Positions 46,176-56,819 of a DNA stretch of 64,000 nt are shown here, piece after piece. The stretch spans positions 74,580,119 through 74,644,118 of the forward strand of contig CM077648.1 in NCBI GenBank assembly GCA_039707465.1, written 5' to 3'. The notes under the pieces were generated by a model, which saw only the letters and a list, made by a program, of their open reading frames with translations, did no database searches and was not told where the DNA came from. Each line of letters begins with the position of its first letter. The first letter of the stretch is position 1. The translations under genes and the position numbers were made by a program. Source of the stretch: Rhabdophis nuchalis. Taxonomy: Eukaryota; Chordata; Lepidosauria; Squamata; Natricidae.

Positions 46176-49100
46176 TCAAGGTTTGTGTGGATATTTAGCA
46201 TAAAACTGGCGTACCAGTTTAGGAGCTTTGAGATGCTCTTTATCCACCCATTCGTTGTGAGAAGGGGGAAAATCTTTCCACATGACCAGGAACTGAGTCT
46301 TATTTCTGCGGATTCTGGAGTCCAAAATATCGCGGACCTCATAATGCTGGTGACCATCCACCATGGCAGGCGCAGGTGTATCAGGCAACTGTTTGCGGAG
46401 ATGGGAGGTACGAGCAGGTTTCAGCAAGTGAACATGGAACACAGGGTATAGTCGCCGGTAGGTCTTTGGGAGATCCAAACGGACCGACACAGAGCTGATA
46501 ATTTTGGTTATTTTGAAAGGACCAACAAATTTGGGACCCAACTTCTTGCATTTCTGGGGGTTATCTAAATTTTTGGTAGATACATAAACTTGATCGCCAA
46601 CCTTGTAGGAGGGAGGGACTGCCCGTTTCCTGTCAGCGTACATTTTGTGCGAATCATGGGCATCGTTCAAAGTTTTCCGGAGAACTGGCCACACAGAAGA
46701 CAGTCTAGAAGTCCATTCAGTTAATGAGGGAACTGTGGGCGAGTCATGAGGCAGTTCGGGGATGGGTACAAAGTCCTGCCCGTAGATGACTTTAAAGGGG
46801 GTCATATTTGTACTGGAGTGAACAGAGTTATTATATGCCACTTCGGCATGTATGAGAAGATCAGCCCAATCATCCTGTTGAAAATTAATAAAGCAGCGTA
46901 AATACTGTTCCAGAACGGAATTAACCCTTTCACAAGATCCATTCGTCTGAGGGTGGTAGGCGGAGCTTAAGCTCTGGGCGGAGCCAATCAGTCTCAAAAA
47001 TTCTTTCCAAAAAAGGGAAGTAAACTGGGTCCCCCTATCGGAGATGATGCGTTGTGGGACGCCATGAAAACGATAGATATGAGAAACGAATAGTCGAGCC
47101 AGAGATTTGGAAGAAGGAATTTTAGTACAGGGGACAAAATGAACTTGTTTAGAAAAAAGATCGGTAACTACCCAGATAACGGTATAGCCCTGACTGGGCG
47201 GAAGATCAACTATAAAGTCCATTGAAATTTCCTTCCAAGGTCTCTCCGGCGTAGCTACAGACTGGAGAAGACCCTGTGGCTTACCCGGTGCACGTTTGGA
47301 AGCCGCACATACGGGGCAACTGGCAATATACGATTCAACATCTTTCTTCAAGGAGGGCCACCAGAACTGTCGTTTGACAAGATGCACAGTTTTAACGAAA
47401 CCGAAATGACCAGCTAAACGTGAGTCGTGTGCGCGTTGCAAGACAAAAGGACGTAACGTAGCAGGAACATAGATCTTCAAGCCAATCCAGGGAAGATCGT
47501 CTCTGGTAGTGCAATCACCAGAATGTGCTGAATACCAATCATCAGTAAGTAGTTCGTCCTTAATACGAGCAATCAGGTCAGTAGGTGGAGTAGTTTGGAC
47601 AGTTGCATGGTCCTTAGTAGATACTGGAGAAGCTGGCAAAGTGAGGGGCATGATGGGTTGTACTATAGTGAGTTTGGAAACATCATACTGTGGCAATCTG
47701 GAAAGCGCATCAGCCATGAAATTTTTGCCTCCTGGAATATATTTAAGGTGGAAATTGAAACGATGGAAATAGTGAGCCCAACGAAGTTGCCTAGGGGACA
47801 ATTTCCGAGAGGAGGTAAGAGCTTCCAAATTTTTATGGTCCGTCCAAACTTCGAAAGGATGGGGGGCACCTTCAAGGAAATGACGCCAAGTCATGAGAGC
47901 CCACCGAACAGCAAAAGCCTCTTTCTCCCAAATCGCCCAACCACGTTCGGACGTAGTGAGTTTCCGAGAGGTGTAGGCACAGGGTTGCAATTGGCCACGT
48001 TGATTGAGTTGTAACAAGACCGCTCCCACAGCGACATCACTGGCATCCGCCTGAATTACAAACGGGGAATTTACATCGGGGTGTTTAAGAATAGGTTCCG
48101 CCGCAAACAAACGTTTAAGCTTCTCGAAAGCGGCTTGACATTCCATTGTCCATTTAAGTGGGGACCCCGGAGGAGGCTTTCCTTCTCCTTTTGTTTTTAG
48201 AAGGTTTGTAATGGGTAAAGCAATATCAGCGAATGACGGAATAAATTGGCGGTAAAAATTTGCAAATCCCAAAAAACTCTGTAGTTGTTTACGAGTACGG
48301 GGAGGGGCCCACTCCGTCACTGCCTTGACTTTAGCAGGATCCATTTCAACTCCCTCAGAAGAGACACGGTAGCCCAAATAGTCAATTTGTTCCTGGTGAA
48401 ACTCACACTTAGAGAGCTTGGCATAAAGTTCCGCGGAACGCAGTTTGTTTAACACTGAGCGCACCAGTTTAACGTGCTCGTCGTGTGTTTGTGAGTAAAC
48501 AACTATGTCATCAATGTAAACAATAACTCCCTTGTAAAGGTGCTCGTGGAGAACCTCATTTATCAGTTGCATAAATACTGAAGGGGCACCTTGAAGACCG
48601 AACGGGAGGACTTTAAATTGAAAACATCCTAGCGGACAGTTAAAAGCAGTTTTCCATTCGTCCCCCTCCTTGATTCTGACCCTGTAATAGGCTTCACGTA
48701 AGTCCAATTTCGTAAAAATCTTACCGGTAGCCAGGTGAGCAAGCATGTCCTTCATGAGCGGAAGGGGGTAGATATTGTGTTCACAAATGGTGTTGAGATA
48801 GGAGTAGTCCTGTATTAATCTTAGAGTACCATCTTTTTTCTCTCTAAACATAACTGGTGCAGCTACACGCGGCCTAGCTGGTTCAATGAAACCCCGTTGA
48901 AGATTTTTATCGATGAATTTGCGTAATTCCTCCATCTCCCGTGGGGTAATGGAGTACATGCGAGGTTTGGGCAATTGAACCCCAGGGAGGAAATCAATTG
49001 AGCAGTCAGTAGCTCTATGAGGAGGGAGGGAATCACAAGATCTTTCACTGAAAGCATCCTTTAGGTCCCAATATTCCTTGGGAATTTTCTCTTCGCCTGG

Positions 49101-50990
49101 TATGACTTCAGGTGATGGAAAATCCAATAAAGGTGCAGCAGATTCAATAAGGGGAGGTGGGTGATTTTGCGGGGGTTGATCATTCTCTGACGGAAGAGAG
49201 GTATTTTCCGGGAGAGATAAAGGTATGCGTACCCAACCTTCCTTCCAGTTTATCAGAGGATTCCATTTACGAAGCCAATTGACCCCCAAAATTACAGCAT
49301 TATCGGCAATGGCAGTTACAATAAAGTTGATGGTCTCAGTATGGCCTGTGCCTATAGAAACATGAATTGGTTCGGTGATAAAAGATGCTGGGGTTCCCCC
49401 AGCTACAGAACCATCCATTTGGCAAAAGGCTATGGGAGTTTTCAGGGTCTTAAGGTGGAAACCCATCGAAGACACGATGTCTTGGCTTATGAGACATTTT
49501 GAGCACCCAGAGTCAATGAGAGCCTGCACATCGCATGTACGGCCAGTAGATGGAGCTAAAAGCTTTAAATTAATATAAAGGGGCCCGGAGCGATGACTCA
49601 CCAGATTGTCGTCAGAAGAGTCTGAAGACGCCTCCCAGTCATCAGGGCCAGCGGTGGGCTGGTCAGCAGAGAGGTTGGTGGGCTCCACCCCACTCATAGC
49701 CGGTTTGGTGCGCGTGATTGGCGTTTTGGGATGTTTCCGGTCCGAGGAAGAAAGAAGGCGTGGAGGTGGTCTTGATCGGCATTTGTCTGCCCAGTGCCCC
49801 TCCTTCCCACAGCGATAACAGCTGCCTGAGCGAGGCTGGGTTGTTCTCCCCTCCCCCCTTTGCATGCGTACATCTTTCGCAGGGGGGTGAGATTTGGGGC
49901 TATCTTCCTGTTGTTTCTTCTCCACACGGACTGGATCTTGTAAGTGGGCTTGATCCAACTCTACATCTGAAGCTAGATCTATCCATTCATTCAAAGTTTC
50001 GGGGCGAAATCTGTTCACACATGTTTGATAAATGTCTTTATTCAGCCCTTCAACATAAATGTCCATTAGGGCCTGTTCACTATAACCAATCATAAACACT
50101 GATAATTCCTGGAAAATTTGCGTGTAAGCCTGAACAGACATGCTCCCCTGCTGTAAGGTTTTTAGTTTCATCTTTGCTTTCCGTTCAACACGGGGGTCTT
50201 CAAAACGCCTTCTAAGAGCATTCATGAAACGATCGAAATCGCGCAGCGCAGGTGAACGGCAATTATGCAATGAAACCAGCCACTTAGAAGCTTGATCTTC
50301 TAAGGTCATAGAAACAATTCTGATTTTGATTTCATCGTCTAAGTCAGCTGCGTAAAACTGCATGAAATTATCGACGTGAATTAGAAAAAACGCCAGTTTG
50401 TCGGCACTTCCGTCGTATTTTACACCCAAAGGAGGCAGTTTTGCAAGTCGGCGGGGGTTAATGGGATTGGCTTCTCTTCTGGCCTGAGGGGGGGGGGAGG
50501 GTGTTGCACTCCTGCTTTGCCTGGCAGAAGCTGCCTCTCTCCGCAATTCCCTGCCGGCCTGAGGAGGAGGGGATGGTGTTGAAGCCCTGCTTCGCCTGGC
50601 AGGAGCTGCCAGTGAACTTTTTGGCTGTTTTTTGCGATCCACCTCCCTCCCCCAGATTTTTTCCAGGGCCATTCTTTTCTCATCTGCCTGGCGGAGTAAA
50701 TCCTGAGCCATTTCCTTTAATTCCCTTTCTTCTCTTAAGAGCTCCGGAATGACCTTCTTTGGGGAAAGTCGACGCCTGGAGACGTTTACCCCACTCATTC
50801 CTACCCCTTCGGACCAACGTTTTGGTTTGACTGATTCTTCAGCTGGCAGATTTAGATCTAGGCCAGCCAAGCAGTCCATCACTGACCTGGTGTCTTCCGA
50901 TTGAACAGGAGGATGCGATGCTTCAGCTCCCAAAATAGGTTCAGGCAGGACCTCCACCAACGGAGGCTCCTCTTGTGAAGGTTCCGACAT
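46176..50990 (-). CDS. Gag-Pol polyprotein of a chromodomain gypsy element
   Basis: An uninterrupted 1604-codon ORF starting 34 bp after the 5' LTR. Domains in order: Gag/capsid with a CCHC knuckle (CYRCGKEGHWADKC, about residue 392); aspartic protease (ALIDSGCSKCLIS, about 487); reverse transcriptase with YIDD (about 825); RNase H (QADASDVAVGAVL, about 978); integrase HHCC zinc finger (H..H..C..C, about 1183-1225); integrase core D,D,E (MDFIVDL about 1255, SDRGTQF about 1314, SCERVN about 1349); and a C-terminal chromodomain (HYEVRDILDSR..WKDFPPSHNEW, about 1547-1600). The chromodomain is thought to steer integration to marked chromatin. Gag and Pol are in one frame, as in Tf1. It is expected to act in the cytoplasm as a particle and then in the nucleus. 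All key residues I could check are present. Confidence 0.96.
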   Translation of the reverse strand: MSEPSQEEPPLVEVLPEPILGAEASHPPVQSEDTRSVMDCLAGLDLNLPAEESVKPKRWSEGVGMSGVNVSRRRLSPKKVIPELLREERELKEMAQDLLRQADEKRMALEKIWGREVDRKKQPKSSLAAPARRSRASTPSPPPQAGRELRREAASARQSRSATPSPPPQARREANPINPRRLAKLPPLGVKYDGSADKLAFFLIHVDNFMQFYAADLDDEIKIRIVSMTLEDQASKWLVSLHNCRSPALRDFDRFMNALRRRFEDPRVERKAKMKLKTLQQGSMSVQAYTQIFQELSVFMIGYSEQALMDIYVEGLNKDIYQTCVNRFRPETLNEWIDLASDVELDQAHLQDPVRVEKKQQEDSPKSHPPAKDVRMQRGEGRTTQPRSGSCYRCGKEGHWADKCRSRPPPRLLSSSDRKHPKTPITRTKPAMSGVEPTNLSADQPTAGPDDWEASSDSSDDNLVSHRSGPLYINLKLLAPSTGRTCDVQALIDSGCSKCLISQDIVSSMGFHLKTLKTPIAFCQMDGSVAGGTPASFITEPIHVSIGTGHTETINFIVTAIADNAVILGVNWLRKWNPLINWKEGWVRIPLSLPENTSLPSENDQPPQNHPPPLIESAAPLLDFPSPEVIPGEEKIPKEYWDLKDAFSERSCDSLPPHRATDCSIDFLPGVQLPKPRMYSITPREMEELRKFIDKNLQRGFIEPARPRVAAPVMFREKKDGTLRLIQDYSYLNTICEHNIYPLPLMKDMLAHLATGKIFTKLDLREAYYRVRIKEGDEWKTAFNCPLGCFQFKVLPFGLQGAPSVFMQLINEVLHEHLYKGVIVYIDDIVVYSQTHDEHVKLVRSVLNKLRSAELYAKLSKCEFHQEQIDYLGYRVSSEGVEMDPAKVKAVTEWAPPRTRKQLQSFLGFANFYRQFIPSFADIALPITNLLKTKGEGKPPPGSPLKWTMECQAAFEKLKRLFAAEPILKHPDVNSPFVIQADASDVAVGAVLLQLNQRGQLQPCAYTSRKLTTSERGWAIWEKEAFAVRWALMTWRHFLEGAPHPFEVWTDHKNLEALTSSRKLSPRQLRWAHYFHRFNFHLKYIPGGKNFMADALSRLPQYDVSKLTIVQPIMPLTLPASPVSTKDHATVQTTPPTDLIARIKDELLTDDWYSAHSGDCTTRDDLPWIGLKIYVPATLRPFVLQRAHDSRLAGHFGFVKTVHLVKRQFWWPSLKKDVESYIASCPVCAASKRAPGKPQGLLQSVATPERPWKEISMDFIVDLPPSQGYTVIWVVTDLFSKQVHFVPCTKIPSSKSLARLFVSHIYRFHGVPQRIISDRGTQFTSLFWKEFLRLIGSAQSLSSAYHPQTNGSCERVNSVLEQYLRCFINFQQDDWADLLIHAEVAYNNSVHSSTNMTPFKVIYGQDFVPIPELPHDSPTVPSLTEWTSRLSSVWPVLRKTLNDAHDSHKMYADRKRAVPPSYKVGDQVYVSTKNLDNPQKCKKLGPKFVGPFKITKIISSVSVRLDLPKTYRRLYPVFHVHLLKPARTSHLRKQLPDTPAPAMVDGHQHYEVRDILDSRIRRNKTQFLVMWKDFPPSHNEWVDKEHLKAPKLVRQFYAKYPHKP

Positions 50991-51011
50991 CAGGTCAGGG
51001 TTTTTTTTGTG

Positions 51012-51022
51012 ATTCTCAGCTT
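51012..51022 (-). promoter_or_regulatory. Predicted self-primed primer binding site (11 nt)
   Basis: Two bases inside the 5' LTR the minus strand reads AAGCTGAGAAT. The LTR contains exactly its complement ATTCTCAGCTT (51140-51130). The match stops at 11 nt on both sides. No tRNA-type TGG start is present. In Tf1/sushi elements the first 11 nt of the transcript fold back on such a site to prime reverse transcription. Confidence 0.75.
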
Positions 51023-51024
51023 AA

Positions 51025-51393
51025 TGTCAGGCCTGCTTCTTAGTTGGCTTAGGAAAGACCACGCTTAGTCATTGTTTTGAAATGAATAAGGCTACTTTTA
51101 CTAAGTAACAAAAGTGTACAGACCAAGTAAAGCTGAGAATGAATAGTTTAGGCGCGAACAGAAAGTATTAAGCTTAAGCCCATCCCAATCCCCAAACCTC
51201 CCCCTTAGCACTGTCCAATATGCTTCCATCTCCAACATCAGGTGGGCAGGTCTTCACCATCCTGGAATGCAGGTCCGTTAACCAAGAGATAACACGAACC
51301 ATCAACATTGTCCACCAGCAGAACACACTCATCCCAACGCCCCCCACCCTCCCCGTTTCCATGGCAGCGAAGCAGGAACTAGCGAGACTGACA
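51025..51393 (-). repeat. 5' LTR of the chromovirus with predicted promoter
   Basis: 369 bp. On the minus strand TAATAC (51170-51165) lies 25-30 bases upstream of ATTCTCAGCTT (51140-51130). If transcription starts at 51140, that motif would serve as the TATA-like box. The start is inferred from the self-priming model and not from a direct signal. Confidence 0.95.
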
Positions 51394-51398
51394 ACAAG

Positions 51399-52752
51399 CT
51401 TCTATGGCAATAGTTGAGATGAATAAATGCTACCTGACTTATCAATTGTGTTCATTTTTGCCTTGTTCCTCACAAGGAAGATGGTGTTCATGGATGTCTT
51501 GGGATTTTTAATAGTAATTTTATTAAAGATTATAATTAAAACAATGAACACTAATACAAACTAGTAGAATAAAAAGAGAAAAGAAATAGGAAAAGAAATA
51601 GGAAAAGAAAATATATAAAGGAGTGGTTCCACCTTCATCACAACAAGTATAAACTATTTTAGTAACTCATTCATCTTTAAATACAACAAATGATCTCTTT
51701 CTTCCCATATACCACCTCTTATCTATAAACACCTCCATCCACAAGCATCATTATTTCAGATTTGGTGTCAGAAAAGTCCATTAAGAGATAATAACATATC
51801 TATTTTAATCTTCATCAAATAAACCACTTTTGTGTTACTTCCTTTTACTTCTAACAGTCTTAATCTTTAATCCATTCAAATGATATCATAGGACTTTATT
51901 TCTTTTCATTTTTTCTTTGTCTCTTCTCATAAAGATTCTTCAAAACTTTAACAAGCTTCTTTTCTAAACCCAATGTAGAAAAAAATATCAAATCATTCTC
52001 TTGGTTTATGATTTGTATGTTCCTTTTACGTAATTATTAAGGCATAAGATGGTTTCTTTTGTGTGCCCAGTGTAACATCTGTTTTCTTATCATTCTTGTA
52101 ATCTGTCATTTGTAAATCCACTTTCAACACTCTTCATTTTGTCAGGTAGAACTCATTCCTCTCATAACATTTTTTAGACAAAGAGGCAGATGTCTCTGTT
52201 GACACTATTAAAATTAGCTTCTAGATCTGCCATTAAAAATATACTACAATATGTTTAACATTAAATATTTTGCTTCATTCAGTCACTGTAAATTGAATCT
52301 ATGTGTTCTTCTCCTTTAATTGTAATCTTTAGTTGCTTCTAGTTCCCTTTAATGTCTATTTTTAAAAATCCTCTTACATTTTTTTAAAAATAAAAATAAA
52401 AACATTTTCCCACAAAAAGTATTCTATATAATCATTTTCAAAATATTCTTCAAATTTATCTGGACCCTTCATTTATTTGTAACTTTCTAAAATCAATGTT
52501 TTAAATCACCTTTTTGACGTTTATTTAAAAAATTAAATTCTTAAACTTGCAGTTAAAGTTAGTTTTCACTAAGGGTTGAAGGAAACTCAACCAGTTCTAC
52601 AAAATTTGTCAATCCAAGAGTTCCTAATAGCTGAAAAACAATTGACAAGCAATTTCTGAAAGTGATTAGAAAAAGAAGTATGCAAACTTAGTACCCTTTC
52701 GAAGGTGCTGGTTATATTTTGAGCACAATTTCTATTTCCTCATTTCCCAGAG
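51399..52752. other. AT-rich DNA without recognisable genes
   Basis: Only long T- and A-rich tracts. No element with readable ends. Confidence 0.55.
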
Positions 52753-52760
52753 CTCTAAAC

Positions 52761-52895
52761 CAGGGGTCTCCAACCTTTGCAACTTTAAGTCTGAAGGACT
52801 TCAGCTCACAGACTTCTCCAGCCAGCTTTGCTGGCTGGAGAAGTCTGGGAGCTGAAGTCCTTCAGACTTAAAGTTGCAAAGGTTGGAGACCCCTG
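52761..52895. mobile_element. Palindromic hAT-type MITE, 135 bp
   Basis: CAGGGGTCTCCAACC ends with perfect duplications ctctaaac (52753-52760, 52896-52903). The arms are almost identical, with a gccagctttgctggc core. Confidence 0.95.
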
Positions 52896-53485
52896 CTCTA
52901 AACCATTGGATATTGCTATCTTAGGGTCTTATAAATCTAGAGTGTCAAGAGTACTCAAGCATCTCCTTTTCTGGTCAATTCAGTGGCTCTTAATTCTGCC
53001 CCAGTCATTGGTTTTGTTTTTCATACAACCATCTTTAATCTTTATTTCTTTTCATTTTCTTCCTTGCTCCAGAAGTTGTTCAAAGATGCATTGAAGCTTC
53101 GGTTGTCCTATCTATTTGGATCTCAATGCCCATCTTGAGAGATTGCTACAGCCTATGTGCCCTCAGCATTCCATATTTATTGAAAAGCACCACAAAACAA
53201 AATTATATTTAAATATTATTCTTAAATTTGGCAGGAAATTATTTCAAAGAAGTTGCTTCAGGATTAGACAATATAAAGCAATTCTTCAGAAGGTTTTGTT
53301 AATTTCTAAACTGTCTGATATTTTTACACAGAGATTTTATCTCTGTTTTACTAGCATGCACAAGATACAATTTGTCATAGTCCATACTACTGACACAATC
53401 TATACATAATCTACAATATCATAGAGAGCCTTGTACATCAATTAAATCTATAAATTATTCTATTGCTTTGAAAAGATTAAACCTA

Positions 53486-53768
53486 GAAAGGTTTAAAGGT
53501 TTCCTCTGTCCAGTTGTGACCAACTCAAGGGGGCAGTGGTCCCAGTCAACTCCGATTCTCAGCTGAGGAAGCCTGCTTTGTCTGAAAGACATTTCTGTCA
53601 TCATGTGGCCAGCATGAAAATATGGAATGCAGTATCCTTCCCACCAAAGTGGTACCTATTTATCTACTTGCATTTGCATACTCTCAAACTGCTAGATTGG
53701 CAGGAGTTCCAGGCTATTAGCTTTCCAGCTGACAAGCTCAGCATCTAAACCTATGAGCCACTGCATTA
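53486..53768 (-). mobile_element. Reptile tRNA-derived SINE
   Basis: On the minus strand the head reads GTGGCTCATAGGTTTAGATGC and then TGAGCTTGTC (tRNA-like A-box). The body has CTGCCAATCTAGCAGTTTGAG, ATGCAAGTAGATAAATAGG, TACCACTTTGGTGGGAAGG and CATGCTGGCCACATGATGAC, and the tail ends in GAAACCTTTAAACC. This is the common squamate SINE body. The B-box region is deleted or degraded (no GGTTCGAATCC), so the copy is old. Confidence 0.8.
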
Positions 53769-54945
53769 TCATTAAATCTATAGATGTGTGTATGTATATT
53801 TACTGTATTTGACAAAAATGGGTACTTTCCTCTTCTAACATTAATGAAATCTTCCCACTGCCTCTATGTTATATTGGTGAGATTCTAAAAAGTTCAGCTT
53901 TCATCACTATTTTCAATTTTGTGGATAATTTCCCTGAGGCCTTGGGATGCTCTCTTGCACAACTGATTTTATGTCCCAGTCTCTCTAGCCATTGGATTGC
54001 AATAATGCAAATATATAGCAGGGAAAAGTGCTCACCAATTCAAACTATCTCTTTATAAGGCACACAGAGTTACGCATCAGTCTTGAAAAAAAGAAAGAAA
54101 CCAGGTCACCAGATTTCTAAAGCCATCCTGAATCTAATCAACCTACCTATTACCAGACTAGAACTAGGTCAGCATCGTATCTAACAAGAATTGCAATATA
54201 TATTTTATTGACATTGTTAATAACAGATTAACTGATTGTACTAGGTTTATTTATTATCCAGTGTTTGTTTCTGTTCGTAGTCAAGAGTCCATTAGGATAG
54301 GGGTGAACATGTTAGAAATTTCATTAAATACATAAAAGCCAAGGGAAGGACTGCCATGTTCGCCTAGTTATTCCTTTCATGAAACAAACTGAACGTTGGG
54401 CTACATCTTCTGGCTCTATGAAGAAAAAGAAAAGACTATAGTTTACATTCTCCTCATATATTTATACACTAGTAAAATTTCAACATTATTCTTTTCTTAC
54501 AACTCCAGAATAGAATGAAAACTCATTGAAATTGGTTGATCAACTTCATGCAATGAAACAGAATTCTATGTTTTTCAACATCCAACCTGGGTCACTCATT
54601 CTAAATATCCTGTTTAGGAGAAGTATAGATCAACATACTACAAAGCAGTATAATTTATTTTCTTTGTCATGTAAAATACTTGTGCAATATAAATTCCTCT
54701 ATTTGTGAATACAACTGGATTATCTTGAGTGTCTATTTCCACCAGCCATTCTTTCAAAGCAATACATGCTATTATTTTCTTGTTCATTTTAGGCTGAATT
54801 TCTGAGGTGTTGCTAGCCAGTCAAGAATATATGTTTTCTATGACTTCCTATTTTTCAATTAAAACTCAAATTAAAGATGACTGGAAAGCTTTCAGACATT
54901 TGCTTGTTAACCAGTTATCTTTTCATGGTAACAATAGCAATAGCT
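53769..54945. other. AT-rich DNA without recognisable genes
   Basis: Nothing supportable found. Confidence 0.55.
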
Positions 54946-54953
54946 ATCTAATA

Positions 54954-55088
54954 CAGGGGTCTCCAACCTGTGCAACTTTAAGTCTGAAGGACTTCAGCTC
55001 CTAGACTTCTCCAGCCAGCTTTGCTGGCTGGAGAATTCTGGGAGCTGAAGTCCTTCAGACTTAAAGTTGCAAAGGTTGGAGACCCCTG
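54954..55088. mobile_element. Palindromic hAT-type MITE, 135 bp
   Basis: CAGGGGTCTCCAACC ends with perfect duplications atctaata (54946-54953, 55089-55096). A few substitutions (acctgtgc, ctagact, gaattct) break perfect pairing. Confidence 0.95.
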
Positions 55089-55204
55089 ATCTAATATCTT
55101 AGACTTATAGTGCTTCATATGCTTTACAGCCCTCTCTAAGCAGTTTACAATCAGCATATTGCCCCCAACAATCTGGGTCCTCATTTTACCTCTGAATTTT
55201 ACCC

Positions 55205-55537
55205 CATTTTACCACTGAAACAATATTCAGAGCTCCAGGAGAAGGGTCTTTTTTTTCTAGCTGCTGCCCTCTCAAACATGGTGCCCCCTGTGGATAGATC
55301 AGGCTCTTGGCCTTCTATAAGAAAACTGGCTCTGCCAATTGGCCTTGGGCCCCAACTGAGGCTTTCCATCTTGGAGGTAGTTCATGGATTATGAGGAAGA
55401 TCTCAGCTCCATCCCATAATATTCTGGTTTTAACCTCTGTTCATTTTAATATTTTAATGGTTTGTACGTTTGGTTTTTATAAAATTTGTAAAGCCACCTC
55501 GAGTCACTTGACAGCGACATAGGTTGCATATGAATTT

Positions 55538-55538
<1 letters not shown>
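55205..55538 (+). mobile_element. Old CR1-type LINE 3' end
   Basis: Degraded phrases typical of CR1/L3-type 3' ends are visible: ttctagctgctgccctctc, aaactggctctgccaattgg, cttgggccccaactgagg and a final gtaaagccacctcgagtcac.. with a weak hairpin, then tatgaatttaatagatagata. No open frame remains. The tail becomes the (GATA)n tract. Confidence 0.55.
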
Positions 55539-55754
<216 letters not shown>

Positions 55755-56435
55755 TTATTCAGATGCTGGCTGAATAGTTTGATGCTTTAGGATTCTCAGT
55801 AAATGTTATCTACAAAAGCATAAACTTGACCAAGATCCAGAATATGGATATAAACAAATTACAATTGATGTGTGTGGCTTACAGTATTCAGCACAGCATT
55901 CAATAGTTTATTTCAAGAGTAAGAATACAATAATTACTACTGATGTTGTTTTGAAATGTACATTTTAATATTTATCGATTTATTTTACAGGTTGTTTAAA
56001 AGTTTATGTCATATTTAATATGAAACCCAAGAGGGATAAGATTTTTTGCAATATGTTTGATTAAGTTTCTTGGAGAGGGATTTAATATACAGTTGAAATG
56101 GACAAAGCCTAGTTTCCGTAGAATATACTAAAGGGCACCTATTACATGCTTTCACAAAGCCACCAATACTTGGATTTACCTTCTCTCAAAAATATTCACA
56201 TGCCTCTGATATCTTTCCTTGAGTGGCATGCTGAAGTATACCCACTTTGTAGAAGTGTGCAGGTTGATAAAGTTCAGCATTTTTAATGCTTTCTTGTATA
56301 CAGTATTATAATTTCTATTTAATAGCAATCAAATCTGTGTTATGGTCACAGACCAGCATAAGAAGAGTATAATAGTAATTTTAAAAGTATCAGTAATTAA
56401 AAACAAATTAAATACAGGAAAACATAAAAATTGGT
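55755..56435. other. AT-rich DNA without recognisable genes
   Basis: Nothing supportable found. Confidence 0.55.
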
Positions 56436-56440
56436 ATATA

Positions 56441-56779
56441 TGTTAAGTTCTCTGAAAAGAGAGGGAGTCCAGCCAGGTTTGCTCAAAAACAATTGCTGTT
56501 TATTGGAGGCAGCAGATAAAAAGACAAGTAATTGTAGAACAGAAAAGCGCGGTAGACAGGGGCTCCCGCGTTTGACAGCTACTTATATATGGAGCTGTCA
56601 AACGGGGAGCCAATCAGGCCGTGGCAAGAGCCGGCTTCCCGCAAGCCGCGCCTTAGCCAATCAGGCACGTCTGGTGGTTAGCCGGCTTGCTACAGCCTGT
56701 CTCCATGGCTTCAAGCGGCAGCCTGGAAGACCTGCGGCCGGTCGTAAGTCGAGACCGGTCGCAGGTCGAGGACATAACA
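56441..56779 (-). repeat. Full LTR of the deleted gypsy element
   Basis: On the minus strand it has two CCAAT-type boxes (complement of gccaatcag near 56609 and 56656), a TATATAAG box (complement at 56582-56590) and AATAAA (complement at 56499-56504). The 11-bp inverted repeat gtttgacagct / agctgtcaaac (56570-56580 and 56593-56603) brackets the TATA box exactly. Confidence 0.92.
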
Positions 56780-56819
56780 CCCCTTTCCCCCCTCGGTCCG
56801 CGCATGTGCGGCCTGGTTG

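Larger units (their letters stand above)
45693..51393 (-). mobile_element. Complete Ty3/gypsy chromovirus (sushi/Tf1-like), 5.7 kb
   Basis: Two direct 369-bp LTRs (45693-46061 and 51025-51393) begin TGTCAGGCC and end GACTGACA. I see no difference between them by eye. The element is flanked by a perfect 5-bp duplication acaag (45688-45692, 51394-51398). One open gag-pol ORF on the minus strand fills the inside. On the minus strand a purine tract GGAGGAGG lies six bases before the 3' LTR, and a self-priming type PBS lies two bases after the 5' LTR. No env-like ORF. All parts needed for retrotransposition are in place, so this is a very recent and possibly competent insertion. Confidence 0.97.
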
